Shown piece by piece: positions 1 through 11,708 of a DNA stretch of 64,000 bases (position 1 is its first letter; every line of letters starts with the position of its first letter). Source of the stretch: Phyto melanocephala (lineage: Eukaryota > Arthropoda > Insecta > Diptera > Rhinophoridae); contig OW799235.1 of assembly GCA_941918925.1 (NCBI GenBank), positions 21,367,201 to 21,431,200 on the forward strand, given 5' to 3'. The position numbers and the translations under genes are program-made. A model generated the notes under the pieces. It saw nothing but the letters and a program-made list of their open reading frames with translations, was not told the DNA's origin and did not search any database.

Positions 1-650
1 AAAAAATTTTCCACCACTTTTTATTTTCACATACATTTCTAACTTTTTCCTCTCACTTTGTTTGTATGAATGAGCATTCTTCAACCGCATGGTTTTAAAA
101 TGTATTACTTTAATACCTTTATCGGCTTTAATTTTAAAAAGAGAGAGTTATAAATATATTCAGGTCTTGTTTTTAAACCAAAACAAGCACGTTCATGTCT
201 TTTTTTGGGGTTTCTTTTTCAAACATATATTTTTAATTCCTTTTAAAGTATTGTCTTTAAGCTTAAAGGAATAAAATTATTATAAGAGAGGATTTTTATT
301 CTTTTTAAGCATAAAAATAAAACTCAAAGTAATAAAATAAAATGAGAAATATTTCTAATACCTGTTTCGGTATTACATGTAAGAAGCTAGGAATTGTTTT
401 TTTTTAATAAAAAGGCTCAATTAAATTTTTGGTTTTATTTCTATTCCAATTAGTCATTAAAAAAATTAGATTCTTATTTTTTTGGTTTAACATATAAACT
501 ATCTCGGAATTAACTTTTAATTTAATTCTTTAATAGTCTTAAATAAAAACCGATTGGTTTTAAAATTAAACCACAACTTTTTACTGTGTACACGTCCAAA
601 ATTCAGTCAACCTAGGAACTCAAACCATCAAACCTAGGACAGCATCCTTC
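1..650. other. A+T-rich region, no gene seen
   Basis: Low-complexity A+T-rich DNA with many short T and A runs. The longest open frames are short, have no recognisable motif and look like chance frames. It could be intron or intergenic DNA. Confidence 0.6.
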
Positions 651-820
651 AATTCGTTGAATAGGTATTGAAGGAAAGTGTTGTTAAGGCCAATTTTTCC
701 AAAAAAGTGATCTTCTCGGATGAAGCGCCTTTCCAATGAATTGATTTCGCGAATACGAAAAATTGTTGAACAAGAATCCAAAAAGCCTCACCCAATGCTT
801 CATGATTGTTCCCAAGTTTC

Positions 821-977
821 TTTTTATACCCTTCACCTGTGGTGCACAAGGGTATATATAGCTTTGTCATTCCGTTTGTAATTTCTACAATTTTCATTTC
901 CGACCCCATAAAGTATATATTTTCTGAAAGCTTATGAATAGAGGAGTCGATTAAGCCCTGACCGTCTGTCCGTCTGT

Positions 978-1016
<39 letters not shown>

Positions 1017-1609
1017 TCCGTGTGTTGGTTGAAATCAACTTTTAGAAGCAACTATATGTTCCTCAGATCTGTATATGGTATCAATCTCTTGGAAATATCC
1101 AGGAATGCATCGCTATTGAAATTCAGCACAATCGCCCAATAACTTTCTGAGATATGAGCAAAAAACCACGACCACCTCGTTTTTTTTCACAATTACAACA
1201 ACAACATACATACATAGATACATGTAAAAAACATACCAAACAAAAAAAATTACAAAAAAAAAATATTAAAAATTAAAAAAAAATAATAAAAAAAAACTAC
1301 AAAAAAAATTTAAAAAAAATTTAAAAAAAAATTTAAAAAAATTTTTTAAAAATTTTTCTAAAAAAATTTTTTAAAAAAATTTAAAAAAAATATAAAAAAA
1401 ATAATAAAATATAAATAATATATTAAATAAAATAAAATAAAATTTCTTTGGCTCAGCTGGGATTCGATGCCACATTTATACTAACGTGTACGTAAGCACG
1501 TATTTTATATGCGATGAATGGTGATACAAACAATTGTTATTGCATGACTACACGTTGTGAAGGGTATATAAGATTCGGCACGGCCGAATATAGCACTGTT
1601 ACTTGTTTT
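821..1609 (+). mobile_element. Dispersed non-autonomous repeat with (GTCY)n tract, possibly Helentron/mini-me type
   Basis: It begins TTTTTATACCCTTCACC and ends with a hairpin (ATTCGGC-ACG-GCCGAAT at about 1573-1589) followed by ATAGCACTGTTACTTG. Inside are a (GTCY)n microsatellite (961-1022), a conserved ATGAGCAAAAA-CCACGACCACCTCG block and an A-rich stretch (1235-1445). No protein is encoded. A terminal hairpin and a GTCY tract are known features of mini-me/DINE-1 (Helentron-associated) elements, so that class is my inference. The copy sits inside the mariner relic and therefore inserted after it. Confidence 0.7.
961..1022 (+). repeat. (GTCY)n microsatellite
   Basis: About 60 bp of CCGTCTGT/CCGTCTGC tetranucleotide-type repeats inside the dispersed repeat. 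Shorter versions occur at 1832-1866, 26307-26338 and 59846-59862, and on the other strand at about 63301-63309. Confidence 0.95.
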
Positions 1610-1830
1610 AATTAAATAACAGTGACTGTGAACGGTATTCATTATAGGAACATGATAACTGAACTTTTGTGGCCTCAGGAGGACGGCATGTATCATGATG
1701 ACATGTGCTTTCAGCAAGACAACGCCAACTGCCATACCCCGTATGAAATAATCTATTTATTGTTGCATTGATTTCCAGAAAAAGAAGATATTTTCTGATG
1801 TTAACTAGAAACTAAGATTATGCATTTTAG

Positions 1831-2525
1831 CGTCTGTCCGTCTGTTCGTCTGACCGTCTGTCCGTGTGTATATTGAAATCAACTTTTTGAAGCTCCCCGA
1901 AATCGCTTGGACCCATGTGAATTTTTTAGTTTAAAGTATCAGAAATATTCGGGAGTAGATCGGTGTTTAAAATCAGAAACATCGGTACATAAACAACTGA
2001 GATATGAGCAAAAACCCACGACCACCTCGATTTTTTTTTAACAAAAACAACATTACAACAACAACATACATACATACAAACGTATATATTGGTTTGGGTA
2101 AACGTGGCATCGAATCCCAGCTGAGCCAAAAAAATTTTTTTTTTGTTATTTTTATATATTTTTTTTTAATTTTTTTGTTATTTCATTTTTTTATTTTTTA
2201 TTTAATATATTATTTATATTTTTATTATAATTTTTTTTTGTTTTTATTTTTTTTTGTTTTATATTTATTATTTATATTTTAATTATTTTTTTTTTAAATT
2301 TTTTTTTTAATTTTTCTTAAAATTTTTTTTTTATTTTTTTTTAACACATACGTTAATTCTTAATTTTTCAATGGGATGTTTTTATATATGTATGTTTTTT
2401 ATATATGTATGTACGTATTTCATATGAGATGAATGCTGTTACAAACTACTGTTATTGCATGACTACACGTTGTGAAGGGTATATTAGATTCGGCATGGCC
2501 GAATATAGCGCTCTTACTTGTTTTT
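1831..2525 (+). mobile_element. Dispersed repeat, same family, 5'-truncated and with an inverted core
   Basis: It starts within the GTCY tract and ends with the same hairpin and TTACTTG tail (about 2488-2520). Compared with the copy at 821-1609, both flanks run in the same direction. The middle block is reverse-complemented: the GGCTCAGCTGGGATTCGATGCC box plus the A-rich stretch appears here as GGCATCGAATCCCAGCTGAGCC followed by a T-rich stretch (about 2100-2345). Confidence 0.7.
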
Positions 2526-5100
2526 TTTTTGGTTTTGTGATATATCGAGTTTATTTAAAAATAATATAAATAGAGTATTGGTCTGTAATCATGGTAGTCA
2601 TTTAAAGCATATTTAGATTCATCTTAATCAGAGCATATTTCCTTTTTAATTCATAATCACAACTATCTTTAACAATATGTGTTTTTATTTTTAGTCAAAA
2701 AAGTACATTTTTACTGAAACACTTTTTGCCGAACCCATGATATACGCTTTATTTAAACAACTACTTTTACAAAACAAACTATTGACAAAAATCTGCTCTT
2801 AGTTTAAATTAAAGTTAAGATTTAAATTTCAACTTTAATAAAATAATCTAAATTAAACTGAATTTAAATTCAATTTATTAAACTAAATTTTAATAACTCT
2901 GCGACTGAGTATTTATTTTCGCCATTAGTATGGTAAATAATTTAGAACATTAATTTTTTCCTACTACACAAGCCCCAGCAATTGAAATAAACTAGTTAAA
3001 CTGCTATGCTTATGACAAAACGTAGAAGAAAAAAAAAAAAACATCATAATGACGATGCTATAAATGAGGAAAATTATTACTTGGGCATATATTTGTTTAA
3101 AAACACTTTTATTCCTTCCAGTTATACACACACTAACTGTAAAACAAACATACACTGTATATGTACACAAGTGAGCCTTAACACATATTGTTTGTTGGCC
3201 TGTGCATGTCATAGTGTGTGGAAAAATCGTTGTGGGAGTTATTGCAATATAAAGTAAATCCTCTTCTACTTACATATATTTGTTTCTGTAAGTTTCATTG
3301 CAAAGAAAGTTTTCAATATAATTAGCTCGAGGGATAATATGTAGTACAACTACATGACAACTAACAAATACGACTGCAAGTAAAAAACAAAATAGTACGA
3401 CAGGACTCAACAACAACAACAACGAATATAACCACACATAAGAGTATTTAAGAAAACATAAATATACGAAATATATAACAGAAAGACAATAATTGAGAGA
3501 CTAGGGTAAGCCTTTAAAAGAACTTTTCAAAAGTTTTTATAATCATTAAATATAAGTTAACGTCATGCCAATTAATGTTTATCATTATTAATTTTAAATC
3601 GTAAACTTTAAATTTAAAAAATTACTTTCTATATGTATAACCTCTTCTCTTAGGAACATCCTTCTCCGTATTTCATTTTGAAAGAATGAAAATACATAAA
3701 TTACAAACCATAATTTTCACAATTCAACACCGTGCTAATGCCAGTCGTACGTATGTATATCCAAACCAAATTGAAAAACTCAAAAGTAGTTAGATGCCTG
3801 AATGAACGGTTGATAGGACGATTGGTGTTGTTTTAGTTGCTTGGATGGCTGACTATTTAGTTCGTATGGTTTGATGAAGTGAAATAAAATGAAATGTCCT
3901 CTGAGAATGCTTTGTCGTACTGTAAGATGAAAATATATGCACACATTTTCAAACACGTACGCACAAAATGTAAAATCATATTGGCACATACATATGTAGA
4001 AATACAAAAAAAACACACAATAAGTTAACATGAGTGTACATATGTGTATGCAAACTGACCAGTGTTGCCATTTAAGCCTAAAAACTCGTTATTAAAAATA
4101 AAATAAAAATATGGTATTACAAGAAATTAACCGCTTAAATGCTTTTTTCATGAAAAAAAAATAAAATTTAACAACGCACTGTGTTGCGGCTAGTGGAAAA
4201 GTAACTTTTTTCCGATTATTTTTTTCAGTGTTTTTAATGATGCAATTTTGTCACGGACATTCCAAGTAAACAAAAAACACATAAAGCTTATTTTTATGTT
4301 GGCCCGTTGATTTTTAATTGATTTTAGAAGTCAAATATACAAAATTTTCACGAAAAGAGGAGATTTCAGGGCTGTATTTAAATTGATCTCATTTGATTTT
4401 GGTTACAGATATTTTGATTCGGAAAAAAAATCTACCTTTGGACAAGTATCTTCTGTAAAAATAGGAATGTTGTTTGAGACATTTTCATATGCACCTTTTT
4501 TAGAGCAAAAACCCGACTAAAGGTCCATTTTTCCTTAAAATTTGGGTTAGGTAAGCAATATCTAAAAAGTGACAGAGAGTCCCAGTTCTAAACCACTACA
4601 GGAATGTTACATAATTTGTTTTCAACGAACTGTGAAAAAATCAGCTGCCCATACCTGCCCTCCTGGGAGTTATAGCGATTTTAGTATATAACTCTCAGTA
4701 TTTATTCCATAGAAATAGAACGGAAATTCTCGAAATCACTTATTTTTTTATTCTACATCTATTCTAGCACTCCACAAAAATAACTCATAAATAGCATAAC
4801 TCTCTTAAAACTGATGCTATTGACTTCAAACCGGTTTCAAATTAAAGCTTTTATTGCCACCTTTCAAATAAGAAATGAAATAGATTTTGGTTTAATATAA
4901 AATTTTAAAGTTAGTCAACAAATATCGAAAAATCATGAAAATTTGACGTTTATAATTCTTGTTCGGACCACCCTATAATTTATTTTAAAAACTAATCATA
5001 GGGTATTTATCAGAAATAAAAGAAGAATTAAAATAAATTTTTTTTTAAATTTTTCGAACAATTTTTTTTTATTTTTGACTTTTGTTGAAAATTTGACCCA
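2526..5100. other. No gene or element recognised
   Basis: A+T-rich DNA with a short (CAA)n run near 3410-3425 and poly-A/poly-T runs. Reading frames of 60-80 codons on both strands show no family motif and overlap each other, as expected by chance. Part of 4240-5000 has a slightly more even base composition and may be an old unclassified repeat. Confidence 0.5.
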
Positions 5101-5141
5101 ACAATTTTTTTCGGTGTAAATTTTTTTTTTACTCATTCTGT

Positions 5142-6250
5142 TTGGGATTTCATTCTGACCAATCTGTAGAAGGCAATATGATTTTCAAAAAATTCTGGTT
5201 TCGCAACACTGTGCAACGTGGCAATAAGACTTCATGCTGTGGGTGGATGGCACTACAGGATATCTGCTATACCGGCATTATTGGAAGCATAGATTTTATC
5301 CCAAGTCTTATTAACTATTTTCCTCCAATTTCTGTCTTCTGCACAATATTTGTCTCCGTCATCGAGGAGTCTAAGACAGAAGAAAGGATCTTTTTTGATG
5401 AAGCTGCAATTAGATGGATGGGCTGCTGCCCGAGGTATTATAAGATATTACATAGGAATATCAGAATACTTGCCTGTACCCAGCCAGCTTTCAGGTCCCT
5501 GATTTATATCTCCTCGACAATACAACTAGTCCAAAAATGTCAGGAATCAATGAAATGGATGCTGATGGATTCAAACCGCGACCGTATATAGATGTGGGTA
5601 TAAGGGACCAGTAATAGCAACAGCATACCTGATGGCCTTGAAAGGGGGTATATCACTTAGGTATGCAGAAGCCAATCAATACAGTGCCATACCCCCCTCT
5701 GTTTGCAAACATGGATCAATGATTCTGGGTATAACATTGCAAGTATCAGATGATCTAAAATTAATACTGGGATTAAAAAGATAGTGTATGAATGATATTA
5801 TGACTATATTGGCAATCATAACAAGAGCATGAAACTACCTTTTAACGATTTTTGTAGAAGCATTAAAGCAAAGGAAAATACTATATTTCACTTTCTATTT
5901 CAGTATATCCTACACTGGAAAATACCCGAAAGACAATTTGAAGACTGCAAAGCCTTCTAGAGACGGTAAGGCTAAATCTTGCTAAAATTTCTACATTTCT
6001 AAGACGGTATGACTAGTTTTCCTAACCAATGTAGGATAAATAAATTAACGCCTTTTAGAGCAATTTGTCTCAAAGAGGTTGCTAAATTAGAGAGCGACTT
6101 TTTATCTTTAAAAATATCTTTCTGTTCTCTTTTCGAGCTTATATTATATACATCCAGAGAGCAGATAATCACATTCATTGCCAATCGAATGGTTCAGTTC
6201 CCGCAATCGAACTTTTTGTTTGTAATTATAAAATTTCTATTGCTATAATC
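5142..6250 (+). pseudogene. Unassigned coding-like debris
   Basis: An open frame runs 5142-5591, but protein-like text appears to shift between frames. A stretch ending near 5600 in a neighbouring frame contains DLYLLDN, and 5601-5780 is open and contains KGGISLRYAEANQYSAI. A further open frame at 6009-6248 contains CLKEVAKLESDF. Composition is less biased than in surrounding DNA, which suggests a decayed gene with several frameshifts. I do not recognise the family. It could be a retroelement, an old viral insertion or a host pseudogene. Nothing is assembled or assigned here. Confidence 0.3.
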
Positions 6251-9200
6251 ATAATTTATTAGTGCTGACCACATATTTTTATTCCGAAATGAAATTCTGA
6301 AGATATAGCCATAAAATTCTACTATCACAACTAAACTATGCGATTGGCATTAATTGCGGTACTCAAAACTGATACTGTTTTCTCTGTGTATAATTTTAGG
6401 AATAACAAAGTGAACCTTACAAGTTCTATAGTATGAGCAATTCATAAGATAATAAATTTAGTCACAACAAGAACTGAAATTGGTAAAAGCAAACAAAATG
6501 TTTGAAGTGAATGCATATACCGAAAATCAATGACGAAGAAGTTAACATTCTTCTTCAACTCAACTTGACATTAAGTTAGTCTAGTATGAAAATCAGAGTA
6601 TTCGGGAATCTACAGTATTAGAATGGCTGATACATGTGCGAGAAATATATCAACACACTAGAGTATATAAAATTACCACCAGATGAAAAGACTCAAAAAT
6701 AAAACTCATTTGCAGAAAAGCAAAAGCCTCGAAACTGGACACAAGCCTAACGATCACTGTCTCGATGGTGTGGTAAACATTCTTAGAAAACAAAGATGAT
6801 ACAAAATATGTTAGATAAAGGCTATTAAGAACATATTTATAAATATTCCTGACTTAGATAATAAAAAATCAGGGTAATCGGAAAATATGTTAATAAAGAC
6901 TATTCAAATAACAGAAGCAGAACTGATATATATTTGGCAGAATTTATTACAGATGTAACATGTGAAAAATATTTATGAGCTAAATTAACTTAAACTGTAT
7001 TGCTAGAAAATCATAGATCTAAATATAAAATAAAGTAAGTGGACTGAGGAATCGATCATATAGAGGATCATATATATTTAGGATAAAAAACATTATACTG
7101 TTTTCCAGGCTGATATAATATCACTGGCGAAGTACATTTAGTTATGAGTTATGATAAAGCGCAGTTTCGTATTTAGGCGGGATAACAGCACCTTAAGGGA
7201 CTAAAAGGTTGATCTCAAAATGTTCTAAAAGGATAAATGAGACAAACTTGGAAACAAAGAATTTAATAACTATTACCTAGTGGGATCACTCTGAGCACCA
7301 TAATTTTATAAAACAGATATAACTTAGAGCTTAGACAGTGGAAGAACAAGTCAGGAAAGGACAAATTTATATTTTCCAAAAATTGAAAAATATATTATGA
7401 GGATCCCATATTTTAAAAAAACGAAGGAGATTCAACAATTGAAAAAACCAATACCTTGAAAGATATCTATTGTATAACAAGTAATTAAAATTTTCATACA
7501 GAATAGCATTCAGAGCTTACAAGAAAGAAGACGAGCCATTTGAACTCTGCCTTTACAAAATATCTGCGTTTACACGTACTAGATACAGAAATGGTATGTG
7601 GATGCTATGGTACGAATGTAGATTAAAGCTCATTAAGGAATTACATTGAGAATAATGGATTCCTAAGTTCCTTAAAATTTTAAGTTAAATTGAGCTTATG
7701 GTTTATTTAGGGGAACTCCATTCCATAGTGCATCCAACGCACTAAACAGACATACGTGTCATGGGTAGGAAATTAAATTGTGTACATATTTTTCAGCTTT
7801 GTCTAACCTTACCTAGAGTATATGAAAAAAGGCTTGGTGAAGGGGCTTCAGAACTAAGAATATGTTGGCATAAGGTCTCCAATAAAAAATAATATTTTTC
7901 GTGGCTCCCTCCTTGCTGGTATATATCACTACAAAATGATACAGAATTAAAGTTGGCAATATGTGATATACAAAATGAGTCTATTCTAACAGCAGGTGAT
8001 GCGGTATTACAGTTCTAAGTTAAACAGCGCTCAATTAATTTTTTCCAAAAAATTCTCCCTCTCCTCTACATTTCCCCTCTTCTATCTATCTATAGTAGGA
8101 ACCTTAGTAAATAGCGCTCGAATGGTCAAATATAAATAATTTATATATTTGTCGCTTGAAAAGTTTTAAATAAAATAATAACTTTGCAAAGAATATTGCA
8201 AAGAAAATATCACTTCTAGAAGGAATATGCCATGTGCACTGCAGGGTTAGAGATTAGAGCAGAGGAGATTCGTATATTTGGGCCAAAATGTGTTATTACT
8301 GTGTGACCTAGTAGATTTTTAAAAACAATAAGATATATTTACACATCACGAATCCCAGAGTTGTAAAAACGGATTTAAGACATATAAACGAACCTAATTT
8401 CGTCAAAGTGTATTCCTTTTTTACCAAACACCAATGCAGCGTAGCCTAATAAATGTTTATCCTTCAACAGATTTTTTCTTTAGCCCCAAAGCAAAAGAAA
8501 GTAAAATCAACACTGTAAGTGTAGAACACACAAACAACTGAAACTAAAACGCAAAACAAGAAACTTGTCGAGGGACTTCATTTTCCATTTCCACAAAAAT
8601 ATCTTTGTATCTAGGGAAATCTCTATTGTCAATGTTTCTGAGTTGGAACAACAAAACTTTGTCATTTAAAATTAAGGTTAAAATAATATTATTCACTGTA
8701 GCAGCAACAAACTTTTTATTTCACTAACATGATACCAACACACAATAAAATATCTAAAAAAAAATTAATAAACAAAAACAAATCTTGTACTGATTTCAAT
8801 TTTATCTTCAACCAACATGTCCTTGTTAAAAGTCTTAAGTGGAATGGCGTTTAAGAAAATATAAAGCCAACAAAAAAAAAAACGAGATAAATTTTATCAA
8901 ATTACGATTAAAATTCATGAATCCATTTTAATGTCAAACAATATTGCATACAAATTAATAAAGTTAAAAATTTTTTTACAACTTTTTATTGCAGTGAAAT
9001 GGAAATAAAAATTATTTATTTAAGAAGTCAATAAAATAACTTTTTGAAGATTTTTTTTAAAAAGTTTATCATAAAAATAAGTTTTGTTATACAACTTTGA
9101 CTATAAAAGTAAGTAATGTATGTAGACAAATATTTCAAAATTAGTAAAACAGTTTAGTTTCTTTTACAATTATTAAAGATTTTAGATTTTGTCATGTCCA

Positions 9201-9390
9201 TGTGCATTTTGGTCATTTGGCTTGCAATTACAGTGCAGTTGTCAATTCTGAAAATATTATTTTCAAAAATGTTATGAACATTAAATATAACATTTCTGTC
9301 GACTAATTATGTTTACAATTGGTTAATATTTTTTTCTACCAGCTATATGTCCTGTAGTATTACACATTTACAACAAGAATTAAAAAAAAT
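6251..9390. other. No gene recognised
   Basis: No open frame above about 60 codons and no clear repeat end were seen. Parts of 6480-8030 have mixed composition that might continue the debris to the left, but no motif supports this. From about 8040 the DNA is plain A+T-rich sequence. Confidence 0.45.
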
Positions 9391-9946
9391 CTTATATACA
9401 ATTCTCGTGTCGCGGTGTTTGTAATTAAAATTTTGCGAAATGGCTACACCAATTTTCATATCGGGTCAATTTTTCATACCCCTCAAGGTCATGCCTTTGT
9501 TCATGTTCCCTCAGGTAGGCCATACTACTTGATCGATCTTTTTGAAATGGTGACTTTATTTGCCACGCCTACTAAAACGCCCACTTTTTTATTTATTTAC
9601 TTGCATCGATATAGGTTTTTAATATTTTTCTTAAAATTGTACACAATTTATAGTCCAGCCAATGGAGAAATAAACGTTTGAAAATTGGTCAAAATCTATT
9701 TCGAATACTCCTAACTATTTAGGATGACTCACCCCAAGGGACAGTTTATGCCTCTCCTCAATAACGTAACGATTTTGATGAAATTTTAAACTAAGATAGA
9801 TCTGCGTACCGTAGAACACGTATGGCTTTCGTTTTTATTAATGTACTCAGAGCATTATTTTAATTGAGAGTTATTTTTATTGAACTAAAAAATATTTCGT
9901 AGAAATTATTTAAATGGCAAGAAAACGTTTGCCGGGTCAGCTAGTA
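9390..9946 (-). repeat. Dispersed repeat with ACTAGCTGACCCGGC end
   Basis: Read on the minus strand it begins ACTAGCTGACCCGGCAAACG (right side, about 9927-9946) and ends in GACACGAGAATTGTATATAAG (left side, about 9390-9411). These ends resemble those of a repeat common in insect genomes, but I cannot name the class. The 88-codon frame inside (9415-9681) has no known motif and is probably not a gene. Confidence 0.5.
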
Positions 9947-10800
9947 GGTTTATATTTGAAAGACCTTTTTAAAGAATTTTGGCACTGAAGGCATAATATG
10001 AAATTTAGTTCCCATATAAGACCTATTCTATCTTATCCTATTAAATCATTTCTCTAACTTCAAAAATTATTTGTATTAAAACGAAAGTTCAAGACAACAC
10101 CCTCTTCTTGAATCCTGCTTAGGATGGACCACAATCGGCTCTAGGTTTTATGAGTGGCCCTATATCTGATCTCGCTTAAAACTCTTTAACTATTTATTGA
10201 AACTATTTGTAAGCTTTGTGAGTATTCATTCCAACACACACCTCATAATGACATCAACTATCGTAAATGGGTCTGAACTATTAACACACACTTCCATAAG
10301 GCGAAACAACAAAAATTTTAATAGATTAGGATCTCCAAACGCTAGGCCACCTCTTAACATATGTGACGCGGAAAATAGAAAGGGACCTAAGGGTAAAAAC
10401 AGGTTTTGTTCAGGAGAGCCATTTTAAAGATTTAAATACGTGTATCTTTGGTGTACCATCACTGAGCGTCTTGGTATTGGTCTCATTTGAAAGCGACACA
10501 TCTCATGACGTCAGGAACGTGTTAGTCAACCTTGAAAATGCGCGTAGGTCGCCCCTACCTCTTGTTTTGTGTAGTTGGATTTTACTGTTTTCTACCTAGC
10601 GCGCTGTTTCCATGAGTTTAATATCAATTTTGCTCGCGTTTTTTCGAATCCAGCTTTATTTCCTGAAATTATTAATTGTGAATTACAATAAACACTCATT
10701 TATATTTCTTTTAAATCGTGAATATCCCTCTGTTAGTACGAAAATTTTTTCACACAACCTTATTATGTTATTCGCGAAAATAATTTAAAACTGATAACAT
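9947..10800. other. Mixed-composition flank, no gene recognised
   Basis: From about 10360 to 10640 the G+C content rises, with two short overlapping open frames that show no family motif. Because a transposase-like relic follows at about 10823, this may be its 5' non-coding part. That is inference. Confidence 0.35.
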
Positions 10801-10822
10801 TCTTACTGTTTGTTTTAGGATG

Positions 10823-11708
10823 AAATGGTAGACGAATTCGAAGAAGTAGATTTACTTTATCGCTTCCTTGATGACAAGGATGATGACGATCACTTCTCAG
10901 AATTATCGGACAGTGACTCTGAAGATGATACCGATAATATGTACCCTGATAAATCTGATCTTGATTTACGAGAAGAAAAGGTAGTTGCTCGACTGTATAG
11001 TTAAAAAATAACTCCGTGTTGTTCAAATCAATGCAATGAAGTGATCCCTAAGAAGATGACTGTGGATTTTTGTATATTTTTCATGAATTAAGGTAAGGAA
11101 TCCCAAGATTAAATTATTCTCGCACATCTCTGGCAGCTCACCGTGACGATGCAATGCTCAGGTCAAAAGTTGGTGATCGATCGCGAGCTATGAAGAAACG
11201 GTACAATCAGATATATTATTTTCGGAGTTTGCATATATGGCGTGATATGTACTTCTTCCTGTATACAATGGGAATTAAACGCTTCAAAACTCTAATCGAA
11301 CATTACGACAAAAATGGTGTTTATCCTCAAGAACATGACATGACGAATAAAATTAATCGTACAGATGCTTTAACTACTTTGGAAAAAAAGAAATTGTTTC
11401 ATTTATCTGCCGTTTTGCTGAAACTGTTGCTATCACTTTACCTGAACGTCAACCAAATCATCGTGATTATCGGTTATTGAAACTTCCAACTACTGAAAGT
11501 AAGACTTTTGGTTACACTAAATATACCAACAGCGTCGAACCGTAACACTTCGCACTTTCCAAACGATGTGGAAGAAATATTGTCTCCACATCGTCACTAT
11601 GAAGCCGGCATAAGATTTGTGCGAATTGTGTCGAAATCTTTCAAAAGATGCTGTTAATTCAGAAAACGTTACTGAAGTTGAAAAAGAAGCAGCATTGAAG
11701 ATGTAAAA
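10823..11708 (+). pseudogene. Decayed transposase-like gene, unnamed family
   Basis: Three blocks in different frames read as one decayed protein. The first (about 10823-11004) is a very acidic segment (MVDEFEEVDLLYRFL, then a D/E/S-rich run) ending at a stop. The second (about 11154-11480) contains IKRFKTLIEHYDKNGVYP. Just after it, in another frame, come the words FAETVAITLPERQPNHRDY. The third (about 11540-11705) contains MWKKYCLHIVTMKPA, then a stop, then DLCELCRNLSKDA. The block order (HY..NG..P, LP.R.P, W...P.I...PA.DLC..C) matches an uncharacterised transposon-encoded protein family that I recall from invertebrate genomes; the Cys pair looks like a zinc ribbon. Frameshifts and stops make it non-functional. 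Confidence 0.5.

Larger units (their letters stand above)
651..1762 (+). pseudogene. Mariner-family (DDE_3 type) transposase relic, split by a repeat insertion
   Basis: Two separated blocks read as parts of one mariner/IS630-type transposase. The left block (about 651-820) translates to a segment containing KKVIFSDEA followed by FANTKNC. This matches the region around the first catalytic Asp in this family (usual form FSDEAHF...N.QNCR), but an in-frame stop precedes it. The right block (about 1613-1762) contains VTVNGIHYRNMI and then CFQQDNANCHT, the region of the second catalytic Asp. About 790 bp of an unrelated dispersed repeat lies between them, and roughly 30 codons of the family are missing at the junction. 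No N-terminal or C-terminal transposase part was recognised outside these blocks. It is dead and cannot encode an enzyme. Confidence 0.75.

Noticed and set aside
649..1038. 129-codon minus-strand frame rich in TDGQ/TDRR repeats
   Set aside because: It reads the GTCY microsatellite and a mariner relic in the wrong direction.
2004..2282. 92-codon hydrophobic frame
   Set aside because: It lies within the T-rich core of a dispersed repeat.
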